A DNA stretch of 64,000 nucleotides from Brachionus manjavacas (taxonomy: Eukaryota > Rotifera > Eurotatoria > Ploima > Brachionidae), in NCBI GenBank assembly GCA_019054805.1, contig JAHQIY010000012.1, positions 682,001 to 746,000 of the forward strand, written 5' to 3'. Each line of letters begins with the position of its first letter. Position 1 is the first letter of the stretch. Position numbers and translations under genes: made by a program. A model generated the notes under the pieces. The model worked only from the letters and a program-made list of their open reading frames with translations, did no database searches and was not told the DNA's origin. This document shows, piece after piece, positions 1 through 11,519 of the stretch.

Positions 1-1
1 C

Positions 2-970
2 GAAAAGGAATCAAAGATACCATTAGTGGCCTTAAAAAATAAAAACGACGACACCTTCGAGTTTAAATCAAACAGTTCAATAACTGAATGTTCAAATCAA
101 GTAGATCAATCATCCAACGAAATTTTTCAGCAAACTTCCAGTCAAAACAGCTTAGAAGAAAATTTAGACCGAACAAGAAGACAAACAAAACAATTTTAAG
201 AACAAAACCTCTTAATAAAACAAGGTTAGTAATTACACATGGGAATTGTTCTCATCTCCCCAACAAGATCAGCCTCTAAGACAAGATCAGTCAATTTTTT
301 TGACTCAATTTTCCCCAGATATTGTATAACTTAATGAAATAAAAATTCATTCGATTGAATCAAATATTTTCTTAGATTTTAATAATTCTTGATCAATAAG
401 TAAACCACGCAATAAGCATGGTGGAGGAATAGCAATTTTAGTAAAGGAAGAATTAGAGTTTGACCAAGACTTTTCGTATGATGAATTTTCTTCTGAATTA
501 CTTGGTATTAAAATAAATCCAGGAAAAGATCAATTACACATTTTCAGTTTATATAGCCCACCTAATTAACTTCTAAATTTTAATATATTCGAAAAGATAA
601 ATAGGAATTGTAAAAATTATGTTCTCGGGGGTGACTTAAACGCCAAAACAAAACAAATTAATTTCTGCAGCTGATAGAAGCATTCCATACCGAACAAATA
701 GAATTTTCAAAAAAAAGTCTCCCACCTAACATTGTCAGTATAATTAAGTAACACATGAAAAAAAGATGATTATTTCAAAAAACTTGTTGTCAAAATACTA
801 GAAAAATATTCAACCAACTGACTTTAGAGTTAAAAATCAGCTTAAAAAATTTTTGGAATCAAAACTGGTCTGATTTTATTAAAAAAATTGTGAAAAATGC
901 ACTTTCAAGTAGACCATTCTGAAAAAAAATTAATAAGTTTGGATCAAAGATTTTTGATTAAGAACAAAAA
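2..970 (+). mobile_element. Non-LTR retrotransposon remnant: APE endonuclease and linker
   Basis: Decayed part of a LINE-type element. Bases 2-199 are open in one frame and read as a Ser/Asn/Gln-rich hydrophilic stretch. The endonuclease start is visible near 235-279 as HGNCSHLPNKISL, like the usual WNCRSLxNK motif. After a frame change it continues as PDIV-stop-LNEIK (from about 318), KHGGGIAILVKEE (414-452), LLGIKI, IFSLYSPPN (about 538-567) and GGDLNAK (about 629-650). These are APE-type endonuclease motifs. A linker motif NFWNQNWSDFIKK follows at about 850-890, with SSRPF beyond it. That linker also occurs in the element at 57217-60460, so the two are probably one family. Several stops and at least two frame changes make it non-functional. 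The reverse transcriptase is absent downstream. Confidence 0.85.
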
Positions 971-1479
971 TCAATTATTTAATGATTTAATAAACTAGTT
1001 GAATTTATAAAATTTTTTAAAAGAGTTGGAAATCATAAACCTAGATTCCATTATATTCTTCGTAATCAAAAAATGTAGCGATAAAAAAGGAATATTTGTT
1101 TATAAGAAAAATTACCTAAATTGCGTGTAATTCTTTCTTCTTTTTTGTTTTTATTTTTGTAAATATTCCATTTAATTTTTTTCACTTTTCTCTTCTTCTT
1201 TTTTCTAATTAAAAAAAAAAAACATAAACAGTGAAGTATTTTTTTTTAGCTACGAACATTTATAATAATAATATATATTTTTTTCATTATTGGATCTATT
1301 TTTTTTAATCATTTAAAATAATTAACCCCCAGTTAAGACGGGCAAAATATAAAAAAAATTGGCTAGTTTTTTTTTTAATTTTTAGCCCATTGGGTTTTAA
1401 TTAATGAAAAAAATATTAAATTTTACAATTCACAAAAAAGAATTTAGTAGTAGTAGTTGTTTACTGTTGTATTGTTTTT
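971..1479. other. AT-rich sequence, nothing recognised
   Basis: Dominated by A and T runs, with a short TAG repeat at 1449-1457. No convincing coding or structured feature is seen. Confidence 0.5.
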
Positions 1480-1515
1480 TATACCATCGCCAAAAGGCGC
1501 TCAGTCATTTATGGC
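1480..1515 (+). repeat. Retroposon 3'-end hairpin, type F
   Basis: CGCC-AAAA-GGCG (1488-1499) forms a perfect 4-bp stem, followed by TCAGTCATTTATGG. It resembles five other hairpin ends in the window (9975, 20459 on this strand; 11818, 28425, 43246 on the other), which are followed by A/T-rich tails. The match after the stem is weaker here than between the other copies. Confidence 0.45.
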
Positions 1516-1599
1516 TTTTTTTATTATCTGCATCTTCCGACCAATTCGAGCTTCTAAATTGTTGAATTTTTTGTTTCCAATCTTTTTTACAACTCTATT

Positions 1600-1970
1600 T
1601 ATCAAAAACCACTAACGATGTTGTCTTCTTGTATATCTAATGTCTCAAAAGTTTGTCCGACTTAAAGAAAGAGAACTATTGCAAATCGCATACTCATATG
1701 GGGTCTTAAAAAGTAAAAAGTATAATTACTTTCTATTTTCAAGGCAAGTAAAATATTTACTTATTCTCCCTAAAACTCTATTTGCTTTAATTACGGCAGA
1801 CATAGATTGTTTTCTCCATTTTTAGTCATTCGAAATAATTATACCGAGATCCCTATCTTCAAGTAATTCCTTAATAACAAAGGTTTCATTATTTTGCTTC
1901 ATGAGGTAAATGGGCTTTAGTTCTTTTTTTCCGAAATCCATTACCTTGCATTTTTAGCTTTAAATTTTTT
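1600..1970 (-). mobile_element. CR1-like retrotransposon, RT C-terminal remnant
   Basis: Translating the minus strand from about 1960 gives KCKVMDFGKKELKPIYL, then LLEDRDLGIIISND, a stop, KWRKQSMSAVIKANRVLGRI. This is the CR1-type post-catalytic sequence (KCKVMHFG, ERDLGV, LKW..Q...A..KAN..LG). Further on, LEYAICN-like and TRRQ-like traces remain in shifted frames. Both ends are truncated and no catalytic RT motif is present. The plus-strand ORF at 1640-1825 is a shadow of it. Confidence 0.75.
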
Positions 1971-2569
1971 TGTTTCTTGCCAATAAGAGGCGGAAAAAAC
2001 AAACATTTTTTAAATTAAAGGTTTAAGGAAAAAGCAAAATTTGGTTCTTCTAAATTAAAAAAAACGAATTAACAAAAACTTTTTAATAAGAATTTTCTAT
2101 TAAAACTATAATTTCTTCTTATTTTAGTCGTCCTTTTCAAAAAAGCTTTCATTTTATTTTATTATAAATTAGACTGTAGTTACTTAAAATTTTATTTAAA
2201 ATTAAATTTTGATTCAAATTTTTTTTCAAATTAAATTAAAATTGAGTTAGAAAAGAGTTTAAATTTATTTTTTTTTTAAGTATTTTTTTTTCTGAAAGCA
2301 AAAAACCGGTAGTTTTACGTGATTCAGTGATTTTGTATCTCTGTTGTTAAAAGAAAATGAAACATTAACAAAAGCGTTTGCATGTAGATATTCAAAATTT
2401 TATTTTAAAGACTTTTTTCTAAAATTTTTTTTAGATTTTTTTGTTTTTCCATTGATTTAAAGAAAATCTTAGGGAAATGTGTTTGTTATTTTAAACTTTT
2501 CCACTTTTTTCGATTAACCTTTTCTAAATCAAAATTAATTATTTATTTGATTTACTTATATTGGTAGCA
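1971..2569. other. AT-rich sequence, nothing recognised
   Basis: No ORF, repeat or structure I can support. Confidence 0.5.
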
Positions 2570-2860
2570 ATTACACAATGGAGTTGGGTATTCAATATAT
2601 TTTGACTCGAAGCCTTCTTTGTATTCCTCCACTTGTCTGATAATCAATGGAATAGAATGACTCAGTCCTGTCCCAACTTATCTCTCATTCAACTCAAAAA
2701 GCCGATTCGAGACTGTTAATAATTTAAGTTTATTAAAAGCCTCATGATGCACGATGTTGGAGAGAGTATCATTTTTTTACTTATGGATAGATCTGACTAC
2801 TGCATTCTGAATTGTAGTTTTTTGATATTATTTTCTGAAAATGAAGTCAAGCAAGGAAAA
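2570..2860 (-). mobile_element. Non-LTR retrotransposon C-terminal fragment (family of 56775-57150)
   Basis: The segment from GGTAGCAATTACACAATG onward closely matches 56775-57080, with scattered substitutions. On the minus strand the better copy reads as RT C-terminus: FSENNIKKLQAIQN, then a region ending LFELRERYVGTRLSHSIP. The present copy has frame breaks. It is a 5'-truncated, decayed insertion with no RT core. Confidence 0.75.
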
Positions 2861-3210
2861 GAATAGTCTTGATAAATAAATTGATCGAACTAAAGTTTTT
2901 TTTTTGTTAGAAATATATGTGTTTCATTTAGATCAACGTTTCTATTTTTATATTTATTTTCTCTCTTTAAAACCAAGTCCATTACAATACTTTTTCTTCC
3001 TTCTTAAATACATGAATAGCGAATTGAGCTTAAAAGTAATCTTAATATTTAAAGTATCAAAAATTCAATTAAGAAAAATTCAATTTTTTGGAAATAAATT
3101 TTTAAAAGCCAAATTTCAAAATATTATAGAATAAACATTAAATTTTTTTTAAATATTTCTCAAATTTAAATTCATATAATATTAGAACCGAACATGAATA
3201 TCGTATTTTA
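2861..3210. other. AT-rich sequence, nothing recognised
   Basis: Only low-complexity frames are present, including the 76-residue ORF at 2904-3134. Confidence 0.5.
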
Positions 3211-3860
3211 TAGTGATGGTTCTTAACTTAACTAATTTTGTTTAGTCGGCTAAAACTACTAAACTTAATTTTTTTTGACAAGTTTTTAGTCAACTTAATT
3301 AAAATAAATAACCAAAGTTTTCAAATCATTATGGGAAAATTTTTACAAAATAATATTTTTAACTTAGACTTAAACTTAAAAGATATTAGCATTGTTTTTT
3401 TTTGTAATTTGATTGTATGTATTTTTTCCTCATTAATAATTTTAATACATTAATAAATTTTCTGTAGAAAAAGATAAATAAATTTTTTCAAAAAATTTTA
3501 ATTTTTTTCTCACTATTCCCCTTATATTTCGCGTCCCCCATAATTTACCGCTATCCCATTATTGATATCTCACTCCTCCCGCAACATTTTTTTCATAAAC
3601 TAATCTCGAGATCTGCATCGCAAAAAACATATGATTACAAAATCTTATCAGTTTCTCTTATTACTGTAATTTTCCTTTTTTTGCGTAGTGTGCTACCATA
3701 GGCGATCTCCTAGTAGACCGCCTCCGCAAGCTTGCTTGCCGTAGCTTATTATTATTATTATTACATTATTTTGTACTCTTGGTGTAACTAAATCGACTAA
3801 ACTAAAAATTAGTCGACTTAAATTTAGTTTACTAAACTAAAGAGAAAACTCCCATCACTA
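3211..3860. mobile_element. hAT-like non-autonomous DNA transposon
   Basis: The left end begins TAGTGATGG (3211) and the right end finishes CCCATCACTA (3860), which are inverted copies. Behind them both ends carry related TTTAGT-GGCTAAA-type sequence. The flanks are GTATTTTA (3203-3210) and ATATTTTA (3861-3868), an 8-bp target duplication with one mismatch. TAGTGATGG-like termini and 8-bp duplications are typical of hAT elements. No transposase is present. The interior holds a CR1-like 3' end (3690-3766), probably a nested insertion. A lone copy of the same terminus lies at 41523. Confidence 0.75.
3690..3766 (+). repeat. CR1-like 3' end with (TTA)n tail
   Basis: GCTACCAT...GATCTCC...CTCCGCAAGCTTGCTTGC, then GTAGCTTATTATTATTATTA. 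GCAAGCTTGC is a perfect palindrome. The same end with a trinucleotide tail occurs at 49970-50045 (+) and 30117-30215 (-). It looks like the 3' UTR end of a CR1-like element, heavily 5'-truncated, lying within the hAT-like element. Confidence 0.7.
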
Positions 3861-6170
3861 ATATTTTACTTTCATTAAAATTTAAATTAGATGCTAATAT
3901 ATCATTTTTCTTCTTACTTCTTTTTAAAAATAAGAACTGATCAGACAAAAATATCATTAATTCAATTAAATCATGACTTCATTTTAATTTTACTAATTTA
4001 TTAAATAAAAAACTTCATTTTTAACATTTTCTGTTTTATTCTGTCAATACTCTTAGAGTGAATTTAAACTTTTCTAAATAAAATTTATTTAAGATGAAAG
4101 AAATTTTTGAGAAATTTTATTATTTTATTTTAGATGACCCCAGCGGACTAATTTAGTTGAAGGCAACATAAAAAAAGCAAAAAAACTAAAAATAATTTAA
4201 GAAGTAAACTCAAAAGCGAGATCAAAAAACAGACAAAAAGCTCAATTTTCTTGAATTAAGGAAAATATAAAATATAAAAAATGAAACAGCTAAAAATTTA
4301 AATAATAATTTGATTTTTGATTAAAACTAAATATGTGAAAATGACACTTTCCATTAATTTATCATTGTTTTTTTTATTATTAAAATTTTTTAAAAATCTT
4401 TTTTTTAATTATCATATTGATATAAATATTTCTATCTAATTCTATAAAATTAAGACATGTTTTTTAAAATTAAAACTTTTTTTAGCAAAAAATTTATTAT
4501 TCATTTTTATCAAGTCAGTGTAATTTAATTCAGTGGTGACTTTTTAATTAAATTTTTGAAATTTAGATATGCTTTATCAATTTAGATTTACTTTAAAAAT
4601 TCTTGAGTTTTTGTATAGAGAAAATTTTCTAATCCGATGAATAGACAAAATAGTTTTTTCAGCTATATTTCATTTAGATTAAAAATATAATTAAATAAGC
4701 AATAAATTTAAATATTTAATGTTTAAAAATATTGAAAAAAATTTTTAATGCTAAAATATTTACAATTAAAATTAATAAACTAAAAGATGAGAGAATTTTT
4801 TGAAAAATAATTTAATCAAGTTTTTTTGGCGTCTTAATTAAACAGTAATTTAAAATGAATATTTATTAGTAATTTTCAATAGTTCTTTTTTTTAAGACAA
4901 AAATTTTATTTGACACATTCATTCACATTCATAGATTGAAATAAAAGTTTTCTTTTATTTATTGTTCAGTCATAAATGAAGACTTTAGGCTAAATTTTGC
5001 TTCATTTTTTTCATATTAAAATAATCTAAATCCAAACTAGAAGAATTCAATTTAAATAAATTGGCTCTAATCTTATTTTAAAATTTAAATAAACTGCTAA
5101 AAATTTTTCACTCTACATATTGAAATAAATTAATAGGCTTTGTAGGACAAAACTAATACCTCGATTTCAAAATTTAATCAAAGTGAGTTTTTTTAAAGTA
5201 CTTGTAGCTTGTAATCAAGAGCCTAGAAAACATTTTCATTAATTTTTATGATCGGTTTATAGTTAATTAAAATAAGAGTATTTAGTTCTTATTTTTTATT
5301 AGTAATGGAAAACAAAATTTCAAAAATACTAATTTGCCCAGAAATGCTAATAAGAAAACTAGATCTAGAGTAAGTAGCTAATGGATTTTTTAAAGATCTA
5401 GTGGCATGAAAGTTAGAAACAAAAATTTAGATTTTTAGATAAAAAATTTTAAATTAAAAAAAAGAGAAATTAGAAGACATTTTTTATTTTATTATCATTA
5501 AAAATTAAAATATACATTTATTTTTAAATTGCATCACGTAAGGATAAAATTACTTCAAAAAAACTGTCTAATAAAATTATAGAAAAAAAAGTACTAAATT
5601 TAGCGAGCCATAGCACATTAAGTGAAACACAAAAGTTCAACTCTAATATTTTTGATTACACATGCAAAGAATCAAAAAACAAAGAATGATTTTATTAAAA
5701 AAACATTTTTTTTAATTTTTTCTGCTTCCTTCAAAAACTAAAAAATTCAAAAATTATCACATTATGAAAAAGTAAATTAAAAATTTTCCGAAATATTGCA
5801 CAGAAAATTTTAGAAAAAATAAAATTGTAAAATTAGTTACATTTTCCGAGAGTTAGTATTTTTCATCGAAAATAATCGAAGAAGAAATATTTTGGGTCTT
5901 GTCATTTTATGAACAAATTTTTTTTTGAATTGTCCTGAAAATTGTGTTTGTCCTTATTTATAAAGAAAATAAAATTTAAATTACCAAAATTTTGGTAAAT
6001 TCGCGTAAAATCTGAAAAAAGCCAGAAAATCAAAAATTGTTTTATTCATTAATTAAAAATTTTAAATTACAAGAAGATTTCTTTTTTTTTCAAAATATAA
6101 ATATTTTTATTGATTTCAGTGAAAAATAGCAAAAAAGAGTAAAGGCAAGGAAGAAGAAAGGAAGAGGAAA
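3861..6170. other. AT-rich sequence, nothing recognised
   Basis: No coding frame longer than background, no clear repeat or RNA gene. Possible old TE debris beyond recognition. Confidence 0.5.
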
Positions 6171-6374
6171 GGGGTTAAACCTAGGAAAGAAAGAAATTTT
6201 CCGAAAACTTTATTCAAAATTTGTTTAATAAATTTTATGACTCTTCATTATTTTCTTCGTTTAGTTCTTTTAAGGTTCTAAATATTTCTCTTAGAAAGCA
6301 CCTTATTTTAAATAATTGAATTCTTTTATTCTTATAATTTTCACTCTGCTGAAAAAAACCCTAGGTTTAACTCC
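6171..6374. repeat. Short inverted-repeat pair, possible MITE
   Basis: GGGGTTAAACCTAGG (6171-6185) and CCTAGGTTTAACTCC (6360-6374) are inverted copies with one mismatch, about 200 bp apart. Each contains TTAA next to ACCTAGG, as a piggyBac-like TTAA target would show. The repeat continues outward past TTAA, which argues against a simple piggyBac end. No coding sequence inside. Confidence 0.3.
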
Positions 6375-6490
6375 AAAAACGTTTCAAATCGAAATTTTTA
6401 GTTTTTTAAATATTTAATTTGATTTGTGTTTAATTAGGAAGAAGATAATATGAATTTTTGTATGAAATAAAATAAAATTTAAATCAATAT

Positions 6491-6625
6491 TTTAAAATTT
6501 GGAAATACAAAATTTAACTTTGTTTCGTTGTAATATATTAAAATATCATTTAAAGCCATAATTTGGATGCTTTAATGTTGATTTCAAATTCTTTAAAATT
6601 TTCATAAAAATATTTTATAATCATT
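6491..6625 (+). repeat. Dispersed AT-rich repeat, copy 1
   Basis: Shares a collinear series of blocks with 39027-39180: ACAAAATTTAACTTTG, GTAATAT, ATATCATTTAAAGC, CATAATTT, then a GATTT-AAATT block. The copies differ by small indels. No coding potential or terminal structure seen. Confidence 0.55.
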
Positions 6626-7099
6626 AATTCTTCTAATTATTGAACAAATAAAATTTTAACTTTTCAAATTAAAGTTTTTTCTATGCATCCTCCAATCTAT
6701 AGAGATAATAAAAATTAAGACTAAATTTTCAATTTTTGTTGTCGCATTGGTATTCCTGGAATCATCATAATTGTCTCTCATTATTGCTATTTATCCTTTC
6801 ACAATTACTTTGATTGACATTTTGATCGACTTGTTTTCTTTGTTCAAGAGAATCTTCAACGGTTTCCGGTTGTTATCTCCATTTCTGAGAAAAAAACGTG
6901 GTTTTGTAAAAATATTGGCTTACTCTTAAATGAGAAAAAACTTTCACCGCTATCACCAATTTATTAGCGTGGCACTATTAAGTACTAAAAGAAGTTTCAA
7001 ATTCTGAATTTTCAGCCGAATATGAGTTAACAATACAGGGTGAATGTTTAAACCTCTTTCATCATAAAAATTGTAATTTACCTTATTTTAACCCGATCT
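6626..7099. other. AT-rich sequence, nothing recognised
   Basis: No supported feature. Confidence 0.45.
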
Positions 7100-8420
7100 T
7101 GGCATAGTGCACCGCGAGCTTATCTAGTCAATGATAAATTTTTAGGAGGGAAAGCTGATGCTAACATTCATGGTTTAGGATTTCAGTGGATGTGTCAAAT
7201 CTAAGATTTAGTATGCTTCTTATTGCTCAGTTTTGGATGACTTGAAGTTGACGGACTATGTGTTCCGAAAGTATATAAATGCATGGGAAAAAGCAGTCTA
7301 AATTGGATTCAATTAGTGATTTGTTTATTTTATTATAGTTTAAGTCCCATGTACAATTTGAAATAAAAATTAATAGACAGTTTAGTATCCATTTTACAAT
7401 TAAGTAAAGAACTCAGTTGGTTATACACAAAAAAATGATTTAGATTATTCAACATACAATATTCTATTAAATAAAAATAGTATTTATCGAGTCATTAATA
7501 AAGATATTATATAAATAATATCTAAAGATTGATTGAGAGGACTGTTTGCATAAGAAAGTTATAATTTCTGGCTTCATTAGTTTTGATTTGCATCCAACAC
7601 TTTTTAGAGAGTTAAAACTCATTTCAACCTTTTTTATCTTATTTCCACCAAATCATTTATTGATTTTTGATTTCTATTAGGTAAGCCAAGATAAATCAGA
7701 CTTTGTACTTTTAGAATCGTAGAACCATTTAATTTAAAATCTGTTTTAAAACCTGTTCTTTTTTTTTCGATGATTGATGCCGATTTCGATTTTCCAGTCC
7801 TTGGCATATTCTTCACAAGTTCTTAGCAAAGTTTTAAGGTGTTTTTCCGATCGTGATAATGAGACTATATCATCGCAGGAGGCAAGAATGGACAAATTTG
7901 TCTCACCAATCTTTGCACCAACTTTCAAATCAGTACATATAGATAATATTTGATCGATGAAAAAATTAAATATAAGTATACCTTTTTTCCTAACCAATTT
8001 TGATGATCTCTTTAGAAATTTCATAATATCTGTATAATATTCTAATAATTATTCTTTGTTCCAATCAGTTTGTAGAGCCCAGCTCCTCATAGTTTATCAA
8101 ATGCTTTACTGGCATCAAGACTTATTAGATTTAAACGAGATCTTCCTTGGCAATAATAATTGACTACTTCGTTTGCTAAAAAATAGCAATGTTTTCATGA
8201 GCTCTTGTTTTTGAATCAAAATTGATTGCTATGAATGCCAACAAAAACATTCGTTAAAATAAGTGACTCAAGAATGTTTGCTAAACATGAAGACACCGTG
8301 ATAGGTCTCCAATCTGAAGGATCATTTGAAAATCCCTTTTTTGGAATAGGATTTATATATTGTGGATAAGGTTTGTCTGCTGATTAGCCATTTTGGATAT
8401 GAGAGAATCTTAGAAGTGGC
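7100..8420 (-). mobile_element. Non-LTR retrotransposon remnant with RT core and C-terminus
   Basis: Minus-strand pieces in order: LIPIPKKG and W.PITVSSCLANILESLI-like sequence (about 8390-8270), QFWFKNKSSWKHCYFLANEV (about 8230-8160), SLDASKAFDKLW-like sequence (about 8115-8080), then the ORF at 7746-8024 with VRKKGIL..FNFFIDQIL and CDDIV where an active element has ADDIV. An overlapping frame (7634-7816) carries LNGSTILKVQSLIYLGL, like the usual post-catalytic YLG motif. A C-terminal block SLIESNLDCFFPCIYIL..LQVIQN lies at about 7200-7320. Together this is an RT palm and thumb, 5'-truncated and frameshifted many times. The Asp-Asp pair is present but the frame is broken. Confidence 0.85.
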
Positions 8421-8517
8421 TCATTTAGAAGTGGAAATCATTTTGACCTAATATATTGCACAATTTTATTTTTTGTTGTTACTTAAGAAAAAAAATTAAT
8501 TATAGAGATGTGAAATT

Positions 8518-9800
8518 TTAGTATAAAAAACAACTTTCTTAGTTTTTTTATTGAACAAAATTGGTTCTACAAATAGTACAATATTTTTAGATCTGAAAAA
8601 ATTTGCATATTATAGCATAATGTTATAGGGCTGATTTACTAAGTTAGATCAGTTGTTAAGCATTACTCTACTTGTCAATAGATATATTAAATGGGACTAG
8701 TTGTTTACACTTATGACGTTTTGCTTTTATACATAAGGAAAAACGAATTTACTTAAGACCTTTTTACAATAAAGTATAACTATCTTTTCTGTTGTATAAA
8801 TATTTATTCATAAGTATAAAATAATACATAAATGTACATAATGTACATAAAAAGTGTTAATGTCACAAATATATTTTAAAGTTATCTAATCATAACTCAA
8901 TGGATTAGACTTTGCCTTCTTTTTGCCAGGTTTAGCTCGAGTAGCAAAAAAATCTTCTTGAACAAAAACTTTTAGAGTCAGTTTTAATTTTGCTGACAAC
9001 GCTAAAGCGTGTTTACAGACAAAATGTCTATAAAAATCTTTACAAGTACAGCTGCAATAATGATGTTTGTGGTATATTAAGTTAATGTCATGCATAAGAT
9101 AATACTTATTATCATACAAGTAACTCTTATCACTATTTCCGTACTTGATAAACAGACAATGATTGAGCTCCTTGGCTCTTGAAATTGTATCGGTGCTCTA
9201 AAATATTTGATTTCTAAAAACTGTCTTGAATAGTAGTTGACTATTTTGTCCATTACCACTTTTAGCATTTCATGGATCGTGTAGCATATGTAATTTGTAT
9301 ATAGTAGTTCCTCCATTTGAAGTTTATTGTATAAATTTCTGAATTGATGTTTGCTTTTCTTTTCTTAAGTATGTTTAATTTTATTTGTGTATATTTTACT
9401 TTATACATGTATAATTTAACAATTTTAGTGGCGTGCTAAAAATAACTGTATATTTTACTAAAATTTCAGTAAAACTATTTTTTGTATGTATACTTTCTTT
9501 TCTTTGTGTATAAAAGCAAAATGTCATAAGTGAAAAAGCAGAGACCCATATTAAATTGATTGGTATTACTAGGCAACTCTAATTAATAGCTTGAAATTAT
9601 ATTAATTTGTATGAATCGGAGATGGTATTTAAAGAAATAGAACAGGATTTGAAATCTGTTGGGTTTTTTAATCAGATGTTTTTTAATGATGTGCTTTCTA
9701 CAGAAAATTGAAGAGTTTTGCAGAGCTTTGAATATTGCACTATTTGTAGAACCAATTTTGTTCAATAAAAAAATTAGAAAGTTTTTCATTTTTTTACTAA
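8518..9800 (-). mobile_element. Mutator-like (MULE) deletion derivative with long TIRs
   Basis: The ends are long imperfect inverted repeats. TTTATTGAACAAAATTGG and TTCTACAAATAGT near 8546-8575 recur inverted at 9733-9770. A second block, CACTTATGACGTTTTGC plus TTTTATACATAAGG (8708-8741), recurs inverted at about 9498-9532. Long TIRs around a SWIM zinc-finger fragment (8886-9119) are characteristic of MULEs. The DDE catalytic domain is missing. I could not confirm a 9-11 bp target duplication. The outer limits are set by the last matching bases (TTAGTA/TACTAA). Confidence 0.7.
8886..9119 (-). pseudogene. MULE transposase C-terminal fragment with SWIM zinc finger
   Basis: 77 residues. The SWIM-type finger is Cys24-Thr-Cys26 ... 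Cys35-Lys-His37 (CxCx8CxH), within CSCTCKDFYRHFVCKHALAL. A basic tail RAKPGKKKAK follows, then SNPLSYD. SWIM fingers lie C-terminal to the DDE domain in MULE transposases and are thought to bind DNA or protein. The upstream frame (9077-9316) reads into this one after a shift near 9150, where LFIKYGNSDKSYLYDNKYY precedes the finger, so the apparent start Met is probably internal. The catalytic core is deleted. Non-functional as a transposase. Confidence 0.75.
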
Positions 9801-9969
9801 TATTTTACATAACTGAGAACATAATGATATAAGGATACTTTACCAATTAAGTTTACCATTTTTCGATTCTCGCTTCATATGAAATTAAAAAAAAAAAGTT
9901 ATTAGATATTTTCAGCCATTTGATTTTTCTTTTTAGTTCAAGTTTCTGCTAATTTTTTTTCTTTCACTT

Positions 9970-10020
9970 TATCGCGCCAGAATTGGCGTTAATTAAATTA
10001 ATAAAATTATAAATATTTTT
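9970..10020 (+). repeat. Retroposon 3'-end hairpin, type F
   Basis: CGCCA-GAAT-TGGCG (9975-9988) is a perfect 5-bp stem followed by TTAATTAAATTAATAAAAT. It matches the end at 20459, where the same stem has a different loop (AGCC) and is followed by TAATT and an AAATT-rich tail. Confidence 0.6.
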
Positions 10021-11234
10021 CTTTTGGTAAAACAAAGGGTTTATCGAAGAAATTTCTCGTATCACTACTCTATGAAATTGAGCGAATGCTATGCTAATCA
10101 TAAAAAATAATTTAATTTTTTTGTATATTTTTAGATATTTTTTTTCTATATCTGAACCTCCAGTTTAAAAAAAGTTTTATTTCCAGTATTTCAGTCCAGT
10201 TTCAAGGTAAATCAACAGGCTAGTGCCTGGGTCTAAAAAAATCCGATTAGCATTTTATTTTTCAAATTTAATTTAAAATAATTCAACAACAAAATGTTTA
10301 AATTGAATTTTTCAATTGATATTATTGAGTGTTAAAAGTTTAGATATAGAGAACGTTGATCAAAAATTTGAACAGTTTTAGTTTATTGAGAGTTAAATGA
10401 TGAACTGTTTGTTTTCTTTGAGTTTAGATCAAAAATCTAATATCAAGTAGATTAAAGATTATGAAAGCTTTTCTAATATTTGCTTGAAAAAAATTTTAAT
10501 AAATTAGTTCTTGAGTTTCAACCTAGTTTGGCATTGTGAATTATAGAACAAAAATCAGGACAAAAATATTTAATTCTTTTTCAAAGAGAATAATATTAGT
10601 TCTTTAAATTGAATCAACTATAGTTTTGTATTTTTTTATTGTTTTAATAAAAGCCAAAATAAAGTCATAAAAAAACACATAAAAATTATTCCTAAAAAAT
10701 TGAAAAAAAAATTCAAATTCATCCCATAGTCCTGCTTTACAATTCTTAAAATGACTTTATTTAAAAAATTATTTGTAAGAAATCCCTGTGAAATATTTGC
10801 TTTTATCTTTTTAAATCAAATTTTCAAGATATAATGTGTGTTTTAACCATTCAAGGTTTATTTTATCGAAATTTTTAATAATTATGTTTAATTGTCTTTT
10901 ATGAAATTTTATTTTATTATTTATATTTTTTTTTCACTTTTTTATGTTTATCTAATCTTCTAAATAGCTAATAGATTCTTTGTCAGTTAAGAAAAACAAA
11001 ATTCTTATCTAAAATATAAAGCGTAAATTCAAGATTCAAGATTTCAACAAGATAAAAAAATTTTTTTTTTTCCAAAGATCTCACAAATTATTTTAAGATC
11101 TGTTGAAGATCAGTTTTTTCATTGAATCAAAATAAAACATTATTTAAAAACTTATCAATTTTATTGTTTTAGTTTAGTTTTGGGATGAATGGTTATTTTT
11201 TTTCAAAAGAACTCAAAAATATAAAATAAAAAAA
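10021..11234. other. AT-rich sequence with one short dispersed repeat
   Basis: TTCAAGGTAAATCAACAGG near 10200, followed by CTAGTGCCTGGGTCTAAA, resembles 30042-30080 (TTCAAGGTTAATCAGCAGG...). Otherwise no feature is supported. Confidence 0.35.
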
Positions 11235-11516
11235 TTAAATTATAATTGAATAAATGTTATTTAGTTCTAAATAATTAAGTAAAATCCGTCCAGGTCCATT
11301 GTCACCAAACTTCTTTTTGATATACTTGGAGGATCTAATTAATGAAATAATGAATACTAATCTTATCATAGATAGAATTAAAACAGGCATTCTGATGTAT
11401 GCTGATCTACTTTTAATGACTGACTCAATCAAAAAATGAAAAAAGTCTTGTAAAAATTTTGGACTTCGATCTGAAATCAAGCTAAACCCCACTAAAACAC
11501 AAATAATGAGGATCAT
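11235..11516 (-). CDS. Unrecognised 93-residue ORF
   Basis: An open frame of 93 residues, less A/T-monotonous than its surroundings, with a hydrophobic first half (MILIICVLVGFSLI and PVLILSMIRLVFIISLI) and a basic stretch SSKYIKKKFGDNGPGR. I do not recognise a family. The hydrophobic runs could be membrane segments or could come from AT-rich codons. There is no supporting neighbour and no promoter evidence. It may be TE debris. Confidence 0.15.
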   Translation of the reverse strand: MILIICVLVGFSLISDRSPKFLQDFFHFLIESVIKSRSAYIRMPVLILSMIRLVFIISLIRSSKYIKKKFGDNGPGRILLNYLELNNIYSIII

Positions 11517-11519
11517 GGT

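Noticed and set aside
1640..1825. 61-residue plus-strand ORF
   Set aside because: It lies opposite a recognisable CR1-like C-terminal remnant and is a shadow of it.
2904..3134. 76-residue ORF rich in Phe/Lys/Leu
   Set aside because: Composition is what AT-rich random sequence gives. No motif and no neighbour support.
3748..3766. Independent (TTA)n microsatellite
   Set aside because: It follows the same CR1-like 3' end at three places, so it is a retrotransposon tail.
6171..6374. piggyBac element with TTAA duplication
   Set aside because: The inverted repeat extends beyond TTAA on both sides and the internal TIR is only ~7 bp, so a piggyBac assignment is not supported.
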